A stretch of 64,000 nucleotides of DNA. Origin: Allokutzneria sp. NRRL B-24872 (lineage in GTDB: Bacteria > Actinomycetota > Actinomycetes > Mycobacteriales > Pseudonocardiaceae). The translations under genes were made by a program, and so were the position numbers. The notes below the pieces were generated by a model. That model was not told the DNA's origin, made no database searches, and was given only the letters and a program-made list of their open reading frames with translations. The stretch's first letter is position 1; every line of letters starts with the position of its first letter. The stretch lies in NCBI RefSeq assembly GCF_002155965.1, contig NZ_MUMH01000048.1, forward strand, positions 62,001-126,000, read 5' to 3'. Of the stretch, positions 1 through 8,815 are shown one piece after another.

Positions 1-221
1 TTGAGCACGTAGCCGACGATCGTGGCCACGATCACCGCGACCGCGAGTGCGCTGACCGGCTTGGGCTCCAGGATCGTCCACTTGAGACCGTAGAAGACCA
101 CGGTGTTCACCACGAAGGTGATGGAGCCGACGACGGCGAACCGCAGCAGTTCCTGGTGCTTGATCACCAGATCGCGGTACGGCTGGGGCAGGCGGAGCGA
201 GAGAGCGTCCAGTGCGGCCAC
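1..221 (-). CDS. GtrA family membrane protein, N-terminal part (cut by window edge)
   Basis: Reading the minus strand from a GTG at 221 gives 73 codons without a stop, running off the left edge. After a short hydrophilic leader (LPQPYRDLVIKHQELLRF) come two hydrophobic segments, AVVGSITFVVNTVVFYGL and SALAVAVIVATIVGYVLN. The pattern RFxxVGxxxFxxNxxxFxxL followed by a second helix is typical of GtrA/DPMS-type small membrane proteins, which are thought to assist flipping of polyprenyl-linked sugars in cell-envelope glycosylation. The C-terminal half is outside the window, so the assignment rests on the N-terminus. The GTG start is the only plausible one I see. Confidence 0.7.
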   Translation of the reverse strand, partial: MAALDALSLRLPQPYRDLVIKHQELLRFAVVGSITFVVNTVVFYGLKWTILEPKPVSALAVAVIVATIVGYVL

Positions 222-302
222 CGGCGCAGTCTACGAATCGGCGTTCACCCGTCCGGACGCGCCCCCCGCGCGAACGAGGACCTGGCGTGGACGCGCCGCG
301 GA

Positions 303-341
303 TGTGACACTTGGGCCAACTATTCAGCAAGGGGTGTCACA
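303..341. promoter_or_regulatory. 8-bp inverted repeat flanking the acyl-CoA dehydrogenase promoter
   Basis: TGTGACAC at 303-310 is the exact reverse complement of GTGTCACA at 334-341; the spacer is 23 bp. A -10-like TATTCA lies between the arms at 321-326 and the right arm abuts the ATG. This is the layout of a dimeric repressor operator over a promoter, but no regulator gene is adjacent and the binding protein is unknown. Confidence 0.4.
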
Positions 342-1480
342 TGCCTGACTACCGGCTCGATGCCGAGCAGGAAGATTTCCGCAAGACCGTCGCGGATTTC
401 GCCAGCACCGTGGTGGCGCCACAAGCGCACGCCAGCGACGCCGCTGGGACCTTCCCGTACGACGTCGTCCGCCAGATGGGGGAGATGGGCCTGTTCGGCC
501 TGCCCTTCCCTGAGGAGCACGGGGGCATGGACGGCGACTACTTCGTGCTCTGCCTGGCGCTGGAGGAGCTGGCCCGCGCCGACTCCTCGGTCGCGATCAC
601 GCTGGAGGCGGGGGTGTCGCTGGGCGCGATGCCCGTCTACCGCTACGGCACCGACGAGCAGAAGCAGCGCTGGCTGCCCGACCTCGTCGCCGGGCGCAGG
701 CTCGCCGCCTTCGGCCTCACCGAGCCCGGCAGCGGCTCCGACGCCGCCGCGCTGCGCAGCACCGCGCGGCTGGACGGCGGGGAGTGGGTGCTCAACGGCT
801 CGAAGTGCTTCATCACCAACTCCGGCACCGACATCACCTCGATGATCACCGTCGCCGCGCGCACCGGGGAGGACGAGATCTCCTCGATCATCGTGCCCGC
901 CGGGACGCCAGGGCTGACCGTGGCGCCGAAGTACCAGAAGGTCGGCTGGCGCGCCTCCGACACCCGCGAGCTGTCCTTCGACGACCTGCGCGTGCCCGAG
1001 GAGAACCTGCTCGGCACGCGCGGCAGGGGTTTCGCCCAGTTCCTGTCCACTTTGGACGAAGGGCGGGTGGCGATCGCCGCGCTCAGCGTCGGCCTGGCCC
1101 AGGGCTGCCTCGACGAGTGCGTGCGCTACGCAGCCGAGCGCACCGCCTTCGGCCACAACATCGGCCACTACCAGGCGATCCAGTTCAAGATCGCCGACAT
1201 GGAGATGCGCACCCACGTGGCGCGCCTGGCCTGGTACGACGCCGCGGCGAGGCTGGTGGCGGGGCAGCCGTTCAAGAAGCAGGCCGCCATCGCCAAGCTC
1301 TACGCCTCCACCATCGCGGTGGACAACGCCCGGGACGCCACGCAGATCTTCGGCGGCTACGGGTTCATGGACGAGTACCCGGTCGCCCGGCACTGGCGCG
1401 ACGCCAAGATCCTGGAGATCGGCGAGGGCACCAGCGAGGTGCAGCGCATGGTCATCGCCCGCGAGCTCGGCGTCCGCTGA
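341..1480 (+). CDS. Acyl-CoA dehydrogenase (short-chain/butyryl type active site)
   Basis: FAD enzyme of 379 aa, full length for the family, oxidising acyl-CoA to trans-2-enoyl-CoA. Visible signatures are LTEPGSGSDA (first family signature) and QIFGGYGFMDEYP near the C-terminus. The catalytic base is expected at Glu362 in IGEGTSEVQR, the position used by short- and medium-chain enzymes. The helix-G site reads LDEGRVAIAA and so lacks the alternative Glu-Arg. ATG at 341 was chosen over an in-frame ATG at 311 because AAGGGG lies just upstream and homologues begin with a similar YxLxxEQ. Chain-length or branched specificity cannot be read from sequence. Confidence 0.93.
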   Translation: MPDYRLDAEQEDFRKTVADFASTVVAPQAHASDAAGTFPYDVVRQMGEMGLFGLPFPEEHGGMDGDYFVLCLALEELARADSSVAITLEAGVSLGAMPVYRYGTDEQKQRWLPDLVAGRRLAAFGLTEPGSGSDAAALRSTARLDGGEWVLNGSKCFITNSGTDITSMITVAARTGEDEISSIIVPAGTPGLTVAPKYQKVGWRASDTRELSFDDLRVPEENLLGTRGRGFAQFLSTLDEGRVAIAALSVGLAQGCLDECVRYAAERTAFGHNIGHYQAIQFKIADMEMRTHVARLAWYDAAARLVAGQPFKKQAAIAKLYASTIAVDNARDATQIFGGYGFMDEYPVARHWRDAKILEIGEGTSEVQRMVIARELGVR

Positions 1481-1493
1481 CCCATCGCTGTTT

Positions 1494-1556
1494 CCCGTTT
1501 CGTACCGGAATCGGGTGTTGGGAGCGCTCTTTTTCCCGTTAGGAGTACGAAACGGG
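1494..1556. repeat. 63-bp palindromic element, copy 1 (GAGCGCTC core)
   Basis: CCCGTTTCGTAC (1494-1505) pairs with GTACGAAACGGG (1545-1556), and GAGCGCTC at 1522-1529 sits at the exact centre. The same 63-bp layout recurs at 15378-15440 in inverse orientation with about 50 of 63 identities. It lies between convergent genes and would fold into a long hairpin, so a terminator role is likely. Confidence 0.75.
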
Positions 1557-1572
1557 AGAAGGGGGACTCGGG

Positions 1573-2172
1573 TCAGTCGTCGAGGAGGGTGGTTTCGGAG
1601 CCTGCTTCGCGGAGTTCGTCGCGGACGACCCGGTAGGCCATGCCCTCGGGATAGCCCTTGCGCGCGAGCATGCCGACCAGGCGGCGGACGCGGGCGGTCT
1701 CGTCGACGCGCAGCACCGAGGGGATCTTGCGGCGGACCAGGGCGCGCGCCCGCTCCTCCTCGGCCTCACTGTCCACTGTGGACGCCGCATCGGCCGCGGT
1801 CTCGCCGTCGACGCCCTTGCGGCGCAGTTCGGCGACGAGGGCGCGGCGGGCCATGCCCTGGTGGGTGTGCCGGGAGCGCACCCACAGCTCGGCGAACGCG
1901 GCGTCGTCGACCAGTTTGAGGTCGCTGTAGCGATCGAGCACCGCCGCGATCACGTCATCGGGGATCTCCTTGCGCCGCAACGCCTGCTCCAGCTCGACGC
2001 GGGTGCGCGGACGCACCGCGAGCAGCCGCAGGCAGATGTCGCGCGCGTGCTCCACCGGATCGCGGGGAGCCTGCTGCCGACGCTCGGCCGACGCCCCGTC
2101 AGCGGAGCTGGGGCCGGAGCCACCGGGCATGCCGGAACCGGGGCGGCGCCGGGAACGACCGGGCCGGGTCAT
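1573..2172 (-). CDS. recX: Regulatory protein RecX
   Basis: A 199-aa RecX. It binds RecA filaments and inhibits RecA ATPase and strand exchange. The first 40 residues are a basic, disordered extension typical of actinobacterial RecX. Three-helix repeats follow, with recognisable stretches ARDICLRLLAVRPRTRVELEQAL, VDDAAFAELWVRSR and a C-terminal RLVGMLARKGYPEGMAYRVV. It lies 117 bp downstream of recA on the same strand, the standard arrangement, with a hairpin and a short direct repeat in the spacer. ATG at 2172 follows a weak purine-rich site. Confidence 0.95.
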   Translation of the reverse strand: MTRPGRSRRRPGSGMPGGSGPSSADGASAERRQQAPRDPVEHARDICLRLLAVRPRTRVELEQALRRKEIPDDVIAAVLDRYSDLKLVDDAAFAELWVRSRHTHQGMARRALVAELRRKGVDGETAADAASTVDSEAEEERARALVRRKIPSVLRVDETARVRRLVGMLARKGYPEGMAYRVVRDELREAGSETTLLDD

Positions 2173-2198
2173 GGGAGATCACCTCGGTCCTGGCGTTC

Positions 2199-2241
2199 CC
2201 TCCCGCCGGGGCGCCGGAGGACCGGCACCCCGGGCGGGAGG
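2199..2241 (-). terminator. Stem-loop in the recA-recX spacer
   Basis: CCTCCCGCCGGGG (2199-2211) pairs with CCCCGGGCGGGAGG (2228-2241) with one bulged base. It is GC-rich with no T-run, so it could attenuate readthrough from recA into recX and keep RecX below RecA. Function is inferred. Confidence 0.45.
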
Positions 2242-2254
2242 GCGAACGCGTTGC

Positions 2255-2288
2255 GCTGTGCGAGAAGGAGCCGTGCTGTGCGAGAAGG
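2255..2288. repeat. 14-bp direct repeat with 20-bp period after recA
   Basis: GCTGTGCGAGAAGG occurs at 2255-2268 and again at 2275-2288. The second copy ends next to the recA stop codon. It probably arose by local duplication. No function is evident. Confidence 0.6.
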
Positions 2289-2289
2289 G

Positions 2290-3339
<1,050 letters not shown>

Positions 3340-3408
3340 GGGCTTCCTGCCTTGCTTCACTGCCTCGCCTTTAGCCGTCAGATGGGGCCCTCTACCGGGT
3401 CGTGGTCG

Positions 3409-3431
3409 ACGCTACGGCGTAGGTCTGACAG
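3409..3431 (-). promoter_or_regulatory. Proximal recA promoter, RecA/LexA-independent (PafBC) type
   Basis: On the minus strand the site reads CTGTCAGAC, eight bases, TAGCGT. This matches the mycobacterial damage-promoter layout TTGTCRGTG-N8-TAnnnT except at the TG following CRG. The predicted start near 3402 leaves a leader of about 63 nt. The same TGTCAGACC core precedes lhr, the HEPN operon and the dnaQ-uvrC fusion in this window. Confidence 0.75.
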
Positions 3432-3482
3432 TCAGCGCGGAGAGGTCGGGATCTGTGGATAGCTGGTGCCGATGTGGACAAC

Positions 3483-3504
3483 ACCATAGCCGAACAGGTG
3501 TTCG
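3483..3504 (-). promoter_or_regulatory. Distal recA promoter with LexA (SOS) box
   Basis: CGAACAGGTGTTCG at 3491-3504 matches the Gram-positive/mycobacterial LexA box CGAACNNNNGTTCG at every fixed position. A -10-like TATGGT lies just downstream at 3483-3488 on the minus strand, so LexA would cover the -35 region. The order, with the LexA promoter distal and the independent promoter proximal, is that described for M. tuberculosis recA. Confidence 0.85.
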
Positions 3505-3553
3505 AGTCCAGTCGAGACACGCTTCGGGGTGAGGCAGTGAGGAGAAGCGCTGG

Positions 3554-3748
3554 TCAGCGCCGTTCCGGCGGTACGTCGAAGGCCTCGCACACGGCGAGCC
3601 AGATCCGCTTCGGGTCCATCCCGGCCTCCATGGCCTGGTCGACGGTGCGCCCGCCGAGGGAGGAGAACACGTGGGTGCTGGCCATCAGCTCAGCGCGGAC
3701 GGAGCCGAACTCGTCGTTCATCCGGCTGCGGAAAAGGGTGATACGCAT
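3554..3748 (-). CDS. DUF3046 family protein
   Basis: A small protein of 64 aa beginning MRITLFRSRMNDEFG and containing TVDQAMEAGMDPKRIWLAVCEAFDVP. The family is actinobacterial, uncharacterised and usually found immediately upstream of recA, as here (the M. tuberculosis neighbour is Rv2738c). ATG at 3748 is preferred over one at 3757 because homologues start with MRxTxF. The predicted fold is helical with no membrane segment. The conserved link to recA suggests a role in or around DNA repair, but none is proven. Confidence 0.88.
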   Translation of the reverse strand: MRITLFRSRMNDEFGSVRAELMASTHVFSSLGGRTVDQAMEAGMDPKRIWLAVCEAFDVPPERR

Positions 3749-3772
3749 CGGGGGCAAGGCTACGCTCGGCGG

Positions 3773-3895
3773 GTGTTCACCGAAGACGACCCCACCGGCC
3801 TCTCCTCGCCGCTCGGCCAGCTGATCCTCGCGGGCGGCCTCATCGGCGTGATCGTCTACGGGCTGATCTGGTTCCGCCAGAACCGAAAGCGCTGA
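3773..3895 (+). CDS. Putative 40-aa single-span membrane protein
   Basis: A GTG at 3773 opens a 40-codon frame: an acidic start (VFTEDDPTG), one hydrophobic helix (LGQLILAGGLIGVIVYGLIWF) and a basic tail (RQNRKR), giving a clear inside-positive topology. A -10-like TACGCT (3761-3766) lies six bases before the GTG, as in the other leaderless genes here. It is divergent from the DUF3046 gene and its last 56 bases overlap the 3' end of the MFS gene on the other strand. No function is known. Conservation was not checked. Confidence 0.5.
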   Translation: MFTEDDPTGLSSPLGQLILAGGLIGVIVYGLIWFRQNRKR

Positions 3896-5126
3896 GCAGG
3901 CAGAGCACCAGGAACGGCAGCGCGAGCACGCCGACGAGCAGGCCGAGCACCTGGTAGGACCACACGGTCACCACCAGCCCCGCTGTGAGCCCGCCGAGCG
4001 CGCCGCCGACGTTCATCGCCAGGTCGGACATGCCCTGCAGGGCGGGCCGATCGGCCAGCGGCACGGACTCGGTGAGCAACGCCGACCCGGACACCAGCCC
4101 GGCGGACCACCCGAAACCGAGCAGCACCAGGCCCACCGCGAGCTGCGGCGCGTCGTGCGAGGAGGCGGTCCCCGCAACACCCGCCGCGGCGACGATGAGC
4201 CCGGCGCCCAGCGCGAGCACGGGCACCCGGCCCCAGCGGTCGGCCATCCACCCGAACACCGGGCTCGCCGCGTACATCCCGGCGATGTGCAGGCTGATCA
4301 CCACGCCGACCAGGCTCAACGAGGCGCCGCCGTGGTCCATGTGCACCGGCGTCATGGTCATCAGCCCGACCATCGCGGTGTGGCAGAGCACGATGCCCGC
4401 CACCGCCAACCACCCCATCGGGTGAAGCTTGGCGAGCTTGCCGGTCCACCGCAGCGGGGCACCGTGCGCGGGGCAGGACGGCCCGGGCTCGACCGCTTCG
4501 ACCGACCGCGCCAGCACCAGCGGATCGGGGCGCAGGCCGAACCACACCCACGCCGCCGCGGCGCTGAAACCCAGTACCGACACCAGGAACGGGCCGGAGC
4601 GCTCCGCGATGCCGAGCCAGCCGGCCAGCCGCTGCGCTGGCTCGGCGAGGTTGGGACCGGCCACCGAACCGATCGTCGTCGCCCACACCACCAGCGACAG
4701 CGACCTGGCCCTGCGCTCCGGGGCGGCGAGGTCGGTCGCGGCGTAGCGGGCCGCCAGGTTGGCGGTGCTGCCCCCGCCGACCAGCACGAGCGCGGCCAGC
4801 AGCAGCGGCCACGAGCCCAGCGCGATCGCCGTGGCCGCCAGCGCGGCGCCGACGGCGGCCAGGCCGTAGCCCATGATCAGCGCGGGACGGCGGCCCCTGC
4901 GCTCGGCCAGTCGCGCGGCGGGCAGCGACAGCAGCGCCGCGCCCATCACGGCGCTGGTCTGGGCGAGCCCGCCGACCACCTCGGAGCCGGACAGCGAGGC
5001 CGCCGCGAGCGAGCTGACGGTGACCCCGGTGGCCACGCCGACCCCGCCGAGGACCTGGCTCGTGGTGAGCGTGCCGAGCACCCGGCGCTGCACGGCCGCG
5101 ACGGGGCGGCCGAGGAGTTCGGTCAC
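3840..5126 (-). CDS. MFS transporter
   Basis: A 428-aa major facilitator with about twelve hydrophobic helices in two halves. RLAERRGRRPALIMGYG is the loop-2 motif, and DRWGRVPVLALGAG is its repeat in the second half. The central cytoplasmic loop carries a Cys/Pro-rich stretch (GPSCPAHGAPLRW). The GTG at 5126 overlaps the stop codon of the upstream acyl-CoA dehydrogenase gene by four bases (GTGA), so the two are translationally coupled. An earlier in-frame read-through into the dehydrogenase region is a shadow. The substrate is unknown; coupling suggests a lipid- or acyl-related compound or simple operon clustering. Confidence 0.88.
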   Translation of the reverse strand: MTELLGRPVAAVQRRVLGTLTTSQVLGGVGVATGVTVSSLAAASLSGSEVVGGLAQTSAVMGAALLSLPAARLAERRGRRPALIMGYGLAAVGAALAATAIALGSWPLLLAALVLVGGGSTANLAARYAATDLAAPERRARSLSLVVWATTIGSVAGPNLAEPAQRLAGWLGIAERSGPFLVSVLGFSAAAAWVWFGLRPDPLVLARSVEAVEPGPSCPAHGAPLRWTGKLAKLHPMGWLAVAGIVLCHTAMVGLMTMTPVHMDHGGASLSLVGVVISLHIAGMYAASPVFGWMADRWGRVPVLALGAGLIVAAAGVAGTASSHDAPQLAVGLVLLGFGWSAGLVSGSALLTESVPLADRPALQGMSDLAMNVGGALGGLTAGLVVTVWSYQVLGLLVGVLALPFLVLCLLSAFGSGGTRSARRRSRR

Positions 5127-6280
5127 GACCGCTCTTCCAGGCCGAGCGAGCGGCCGATGATCTCCTTCATGATCTCGTTGGTGCCCGCGTAGATCGCCTG
5201 CACGCGGCCGTCGAGGAACAGCTTGGAGATCGGGTACTCGCTCATGTAGCCGTAGCCGCCGTGCAGCTGGAGGCAGCGGTCGGCGGCCTTCCTTGCCAGC
5301 TCGGAGGTCCACAGCTTGGCCATGGCCGCGTCGGTGGCGGACAGCGTCCCCGCGTTGAGGTCGCGCACGCAGCGGTCCAGGAAGACCTGGGTGACCCAGT
5401 ACTCCGTCTCCAGCTCGGCCAGTTCGAAGCGGGTGTTCTGGAACGCGCCGACGCTGCGCCCGAACGCCTTGCGCCCGCGCACGTACTCCTTGGTCAGCTC
5501 CAGCGCGGCGCTCACCGTGGCGATCGAACCCACGGCGACGGAGATTCGCTCCTGCGGCAGCATCGCCATCAGGTGGTAGAAGCCGCGGTTGACCTCGCCG
5601 AGGACGTTCTCCGCAGGCACGCGCACGTCCTCGAAGAACAGCTCGGCGGTGTCCTGCGCCTTCAAGCCGATCTTGTCGAGGTTGCGGCCACGGGAGAACC
5701 CGGCCATCCCGCGCTCCACCGCGAGCAGGCTCAGCCCCTTGCTGCCGGGTGCCTCGGGGTCGGTCTTGGCCACGACCAGCACCAGGTCGGAGTTGATGCC
5801 GTTGGTGATGAAGGTCTTCGAGCCGTTGAGCACGAAGTCGGAGCCGTCGCGGCGCGCGTGCGTGCGGACTCCCTGGAGGTCGGAACCGGCGCCGGGCTCG
5901 CTCATCGCGATGGCGGTGATCAGCTCGCCCGAGCAGAACCCGGGCAGCCAGCGCGCCTTCTGCTCCTCGGTGGCCAGCTCGCGCAGATAGGGGCCGACGA
6001 CGTCGGTGTGCAGACCGAAGCCGCAACCGGTCGAGCCGGTGCGCACGAGCTCCTCGCCGACCACGGTGTTGAACCGGAAGTCGCGCTGCCCGCCACCGCC
6101 GTGCTCCTCGGGCATGTCGAAGCCGAGCATGCCCAGCTCGCCGGCGGCGGCCCAGACCTCCCTCGGGACGACCCCTTCGGACTCCCACTGCGGGTGCTTG
6201 GGCACCACCTCATCGGCGAAGAACCTGCGCACCAGCTCGCGGAACGCGTCGTGGTCGGCCTCGAAGAGATCACGCTGCAT
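5123..6280 (-). CDS. Acyl-CoA dehydrogenase (long-chain/isovaleryl type active site)
   Basis: A 385-aa FAD enzyme with the signatures IAMSEPGAGSDLQG and LQLHGGYGYMSEYPI. The usual C-terminal catalytic Glu is replaced by Ala in IYAGTNEIMK. A Glu-Arg occurs instead in helix G (MLPQERISVA), the arrangement of long-chain and isovaleryl dehydrogenases, and the IYxGTNEIMKE tail also resembles LCAD. The active-site geometry therefore differs from that of the enzyme at 341-1480. ATG at 6280 is the first good start. It overlaps the MFS gene downstream by four bases. Confidence 0.93.
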   Translation of the reverse strand: MQRDLFEADHDAFRELVRRFFADEVVPKHPQWESEGVVPREVWAAAGELGMLGFDMPEEHGGGGQRDFRFNTVVGEELVRTGSTGCGFGLHTDVVGPYLRELATEEQKARWLPGFCSGELITAIAMSEPGAGSDLQGVRTHARRDGSDFVLNGSKTFITNGINSDLVLVVAKTDPEAPGSKGLSLLAVERGMAGFSRGRNLDKIGLKAQDTAELFFEDVRVPAENVLGEVNRGFYHLMAMLPQERISVAVGSIATVSAALELTKEYVRGRKAFGRSVGAFQNTRFELAELETEYWVTQVFLDRCVRDLNAGTLSATDAAMAKLWTSELARKAADRCLQLHGGYGYMSEYPISKLFLDGRVQAIYAGTNEIMKEIIGRSLGLEERS

Positions 6281-6323
6281 GCCCCGATCGTGGCACGCGC
6301 GAATCGCGCGGGGATAGCTCCGG

Positions 6324-8174
6324 TCAGGTCCCGGGCTGAACCTGCTTCTCGAAGTAGTCGGCCAGCTCGTTGGCCTTCGGGCCTGCTCCGGTCGGGTTCA
6401 CGACGGTCATCAACCCGACGACGGGGCGGTCCTTCACGGTGAAGACGAGGTAGCCGACACTCTGGTCAGTGGTGGCCTGGTAGTGCCCGGTGAGCCCGTT
6501 GCCGCCCCAGTCCGCCTCGACCTGTTCGGTCTTGGACTCACCGATCACGGTGTTGGCGATGTTCTGCACGACCTCCATCGAACCCGCGTGCGCGTACGCG
6601 ATGGTGAGCGTGGGCGCGCCGTTGCCCGCGGGCAGCTGACAGGTCACCTTGACGCCCTGGATGCGGCCGAGCGCGTTCTGGGCGAGCCCGCTGACGCCCG
6701 GGTCGCACTGGACGTTGTCGGCCAGGTCGCCGGCGAGCTGGCGCATGCACGAGGTGAAGCCCTTGGGGTCGGCCTCGCCCGGCTTCGAGCAGTCGCTCGC
6801 GCTCGGCAGGCCGGAACCGCCGAGCAGCACGATGCCCAGCACCACGGCGAGCACCAGCACGATGGAGGCCGCGACGCCGATCAGCAACGGCTTGGAGTTC
6901 TTCTTGGGCTGCTGCTGCGGGTACTGCGGGTAGCCGCCGTACTGCGGCGGGGCTTGGTGCTGCTGCTGGTGCTGGTGTTGCTGCACCGGCTGCGGCCCGG
7001 TGTTCGGGTACGCGGGCGCGGTGGTCATCGCCGTGGGGTACGGCGCGGTCACGCCGCCCGGGTACATCTCCTGCGGCGGGAGCTGCCCCGTGCGCGCGCT
7101 GGTGCCGTCCTGCGGCACGTGGTGCGCGCCGAGTGCGACGGCGGTCTCCGGCTGGTCGAGGCTCGTCGGGACGACGCGGAGCCGGTCGGAGATCAGCTTG
7201 GCCACCAACGGGATGCGGCTGGAGCCACCGACGAGGTAGATGCCCGCCAGTGACTCCGGGGTCATCCCGGCGGAGCCGATGGTGTCGGCGAGCAGTTCGA
7301 TGCTGCGCAGCAGACTGGGGCGGATCAGCGCTTCGAGCTCCGCGCGCGTGACGAGCACGTCGTCGAAGGGCTCCGGCATCGGAACTTCGGTCTGCGGGTG
7401 CCGGGACAGCGCCTCCTTGGCCGCGCGCACGTCTTCAAGGAGCGTGCGGCGGGCACGGCGGTCCGCGGTCGACTCGGGGCGCAGAACGCGCTGCCACTTC
7501 TCGGGGTCGCGGTAGGACACCTCGCGTCCCACGTGCACCAGCAGCGCGTGGTCCACATCAAGACCACCGAGGTCGGGCAGGCCGTTCTCGGCGAGCACGA
7601 CGAAGCCCGTGGGGGTCGCGCCGACCACGGCGACGTCGAAGGTGCCCGCGCCGAGGTCGTAGACGGCGAGCGCCTGTCCGGGTGCCAGCGAGCGCTCCGG
7701 GAAGGACGCGAAGTGCGCGGCGGCGGCGACGGGCTCCGGCACCAGGGTCAGCTGCGGGCCGAACCCGGCCAGACGCGCGGCGGAGAGCAGGACGTTGCGG
7801 CGGATCGCGCCCCACTGCGCGGGGTGCGTCAGTCGCACCTCGTCCGGCATCTCGCCGCCGAGCTGGCGCTTGGTCTCGTCCGCGACGCGCTGGAGCACCG
7901 CTGCCATCGCGTCGGTCACCGTGATGACGGTGTTGCCCAGCAGCAGCGTGGTGTCGTCCACCCGGCGCTTGGGGTTGGGCTCGAAGCGCGACGGGTCGAG
8001 CCGGGCCCGCCGCTCGGCGTCACGGCCGACGACCAGTCCGCCGTCCTCGGAGGCGAAGACGGCTGAGGGCATCGTCGCCGAGCCGTCGACCTCGACCACG
8101 CGCGGTGGCCTGCCGTGTGCTGACAACACGGCAACGGTGTTGGACGTACCCAGGTCCACCGACAGGACGCGCAC
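6324..8174 (-). CDS. Membrane-anchored Hsp70-like protein with extracytoplasmic domain
   Basis: 616 aa. The N-terminal Hsp70/actin-fold ATPase has phosphate-1 DLGTSNT, phosphate-2 YDLGAGTFD and adenosine motif LVGGSSR. The usual substrate-binding domain is replaced by a Gln/Pro/His-rich linker (QHQHQQQHQAPPQYGG), a basic patch, one membrane helix near 430-455 (LLIGVAASIVLVLAVVLGIVLL) and an outer domain of about 159 aa with four cysteines that could form disulfides. This architecture is common in actinomycetes and uncharacterised. GTG at 8174 (VRVLSVDLGTSN) fits the ATPase start better than the ATG at 8240. Confidence 0.85.
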   Translation of the reverse strand: MRVLSVDLGTSNTVAVLSAHGRPPRVVEVDGSATMPSAVFASEDGGLVVGRDAERRARLDPSRFEPNPKRRVDDTTLLLGNTVITVTDAMAAVLQRVADETKRQLGGEMPDEVRLTHPAQWGAIRRNVLLSAARLAGFGPQLTLVPEPVAAAAHFASFPERSLAPGQALAVYDLGAGTFDVAVVGATPTGFVVLAENGLPDLGGLDVDHALLVHVGREVSYRDPEKWQRVLRPESTADRRARRTLLEDVRAAKEALSRHPQTEVPMPEPFDDVLVTRAELEALIRPSLLRSIELLADTIGSAGMTPESLAGIYLVGGSSRIPLVAKLISDRLRVVPTSLDQPETAVALGAHHVPQDGTSARTGQLPPQEMYPGGVTAPYPTAMTTAPAYPNTGPQPVQQHQHQQQHQAPPQYGGYPQYPQQQPKKNSKPLLIGVAASIVLVLAVVLGIVLLGGSGLPSASDCSKPGEADPKGFTSCMRQLAGDLADNVQCDPGVSGLAQNALGRIQGVKVTCQLPAGNGAPTLTIAYAHAGSMEVVQNIANTVIGESKTEQVEADWGGNGLTGHYQATTDQSVGYLVFTVKDRPVVGLMTVVNPTGAGPKANELADYFEKQVQPGT

Positions 8175-8282
8175 TGCTCTCCCCTTGTCGCCACGGGACG
8201 CACAGCGTCCGGTTTGGACGCTGGGGTGTGATGCTGCCATGTCGGGGTTAGGCCATGTGGCGGGGTTGCCCAGATTGGCGGT

Positions 8283-8288
8283 TACGGT
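8283..8288 (+). promoter_or_regulatory. -10 element of a leaderless promoter (GNAT gene)
   Basis: TACGGT ends eight bases before the ATG at 8297, which places transcription start on or next to the start codon. No Shine-Dalgarno sequence is present, consistent with a leaderless mRNA. Confidence 0.4.
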
Positions 8289-8296
8289 CTCCTCTC

Positions 8297-8815
8297 ATGG
8301 GTCCGTTGCGCACTGACCGCCTCGATCTCGTTCCGCTCCGCGTGGAGCACGCGGAGGAGATGGCGGAGGTCTTGGCGGACGCGGCACTGCACGAGTTCAC
8401 GGGTGGCGCGCCCGCCACTGTCGAGCACTTGCGCCAGCGCTACGCGAAGCAGGTCGACGGCTCTCCCGATCCATCTGTGACCTGGATGAACTTCGTCATC
8501 AGATCGCGCGCGGAGAACTGCCTGACGGGCTACGTGCAGGCCACCGTCGCCCACGGCAGCGCGGAGATCGCGTGGGTCGTTGGCACGCCATGGCAGGGCC
8601 GTGGCTTCGCTACCGAGTCCGCGCGCGCGTTGGTGGACTGGCTGCGTTCAAGCGGTGTGACCGAAATCGTGGCCCACGTGCACCCCGGGCACGCGGCGTC
8701 GGGCGCGGTCGCCGCGGCTGCCGGGCTCACTCAAACAGACACGGTCGTTGACGGTGAGTCGCAATGGCGTTGGAGTACAACCAAGGAGGACGCGAGCGCG
8801 TCCTTGAAGCGATGA
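8297..8815 (+). CDS. GNAT family N-acetyltransferase (RimJ/RimL-like)
   Basis: A 172-aa acetyl-CoA-dependent acyltransferase. It begins LRTDRLDLVPLRVEHAEEM, the opening of the RimJ/RimL group, and has the acetyl-CoA loop WQGRGFATESARALVDWL. ATG at 8297 is chosen because the family starts here; an upstream in-frame ATG at 8255 would add 14 atypical residues. The stop overlaps the next gene's likely start (ATGA). The acceptor is unknown: a protein N-terminus, an antibiotic and a small amine are all possible. Confidence 0.88.
   Translation: MGPLRTDRLDLVPLRVEHAEEMAEVLADAALHEFTGGAPATVEHLRQRYAKQVDGSPDPSVTWMNFVIRSRAENCLTGYVQATVAHGSAEIAWVVGTPWQGRGFATESARALVDWLRSSGVTEIVAHVHPGHAASGAVAAAAGLTQTDTVVDGESQWRWSTTKEDASASLKR

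Noticed and set aside
3500-3510. tRNA T-arm-like GTTCGAGTCC
   Set aside because: No flanking stem, acceptor or anticodon arm; it is part of the LexA box.
6899-7000. CAG/CTG-rich tract in the Hsp70-like gene as a microsatellite
   Set aside because: It encodes the Gln/His/Pro linker with mixed codons and is common in this protein family.
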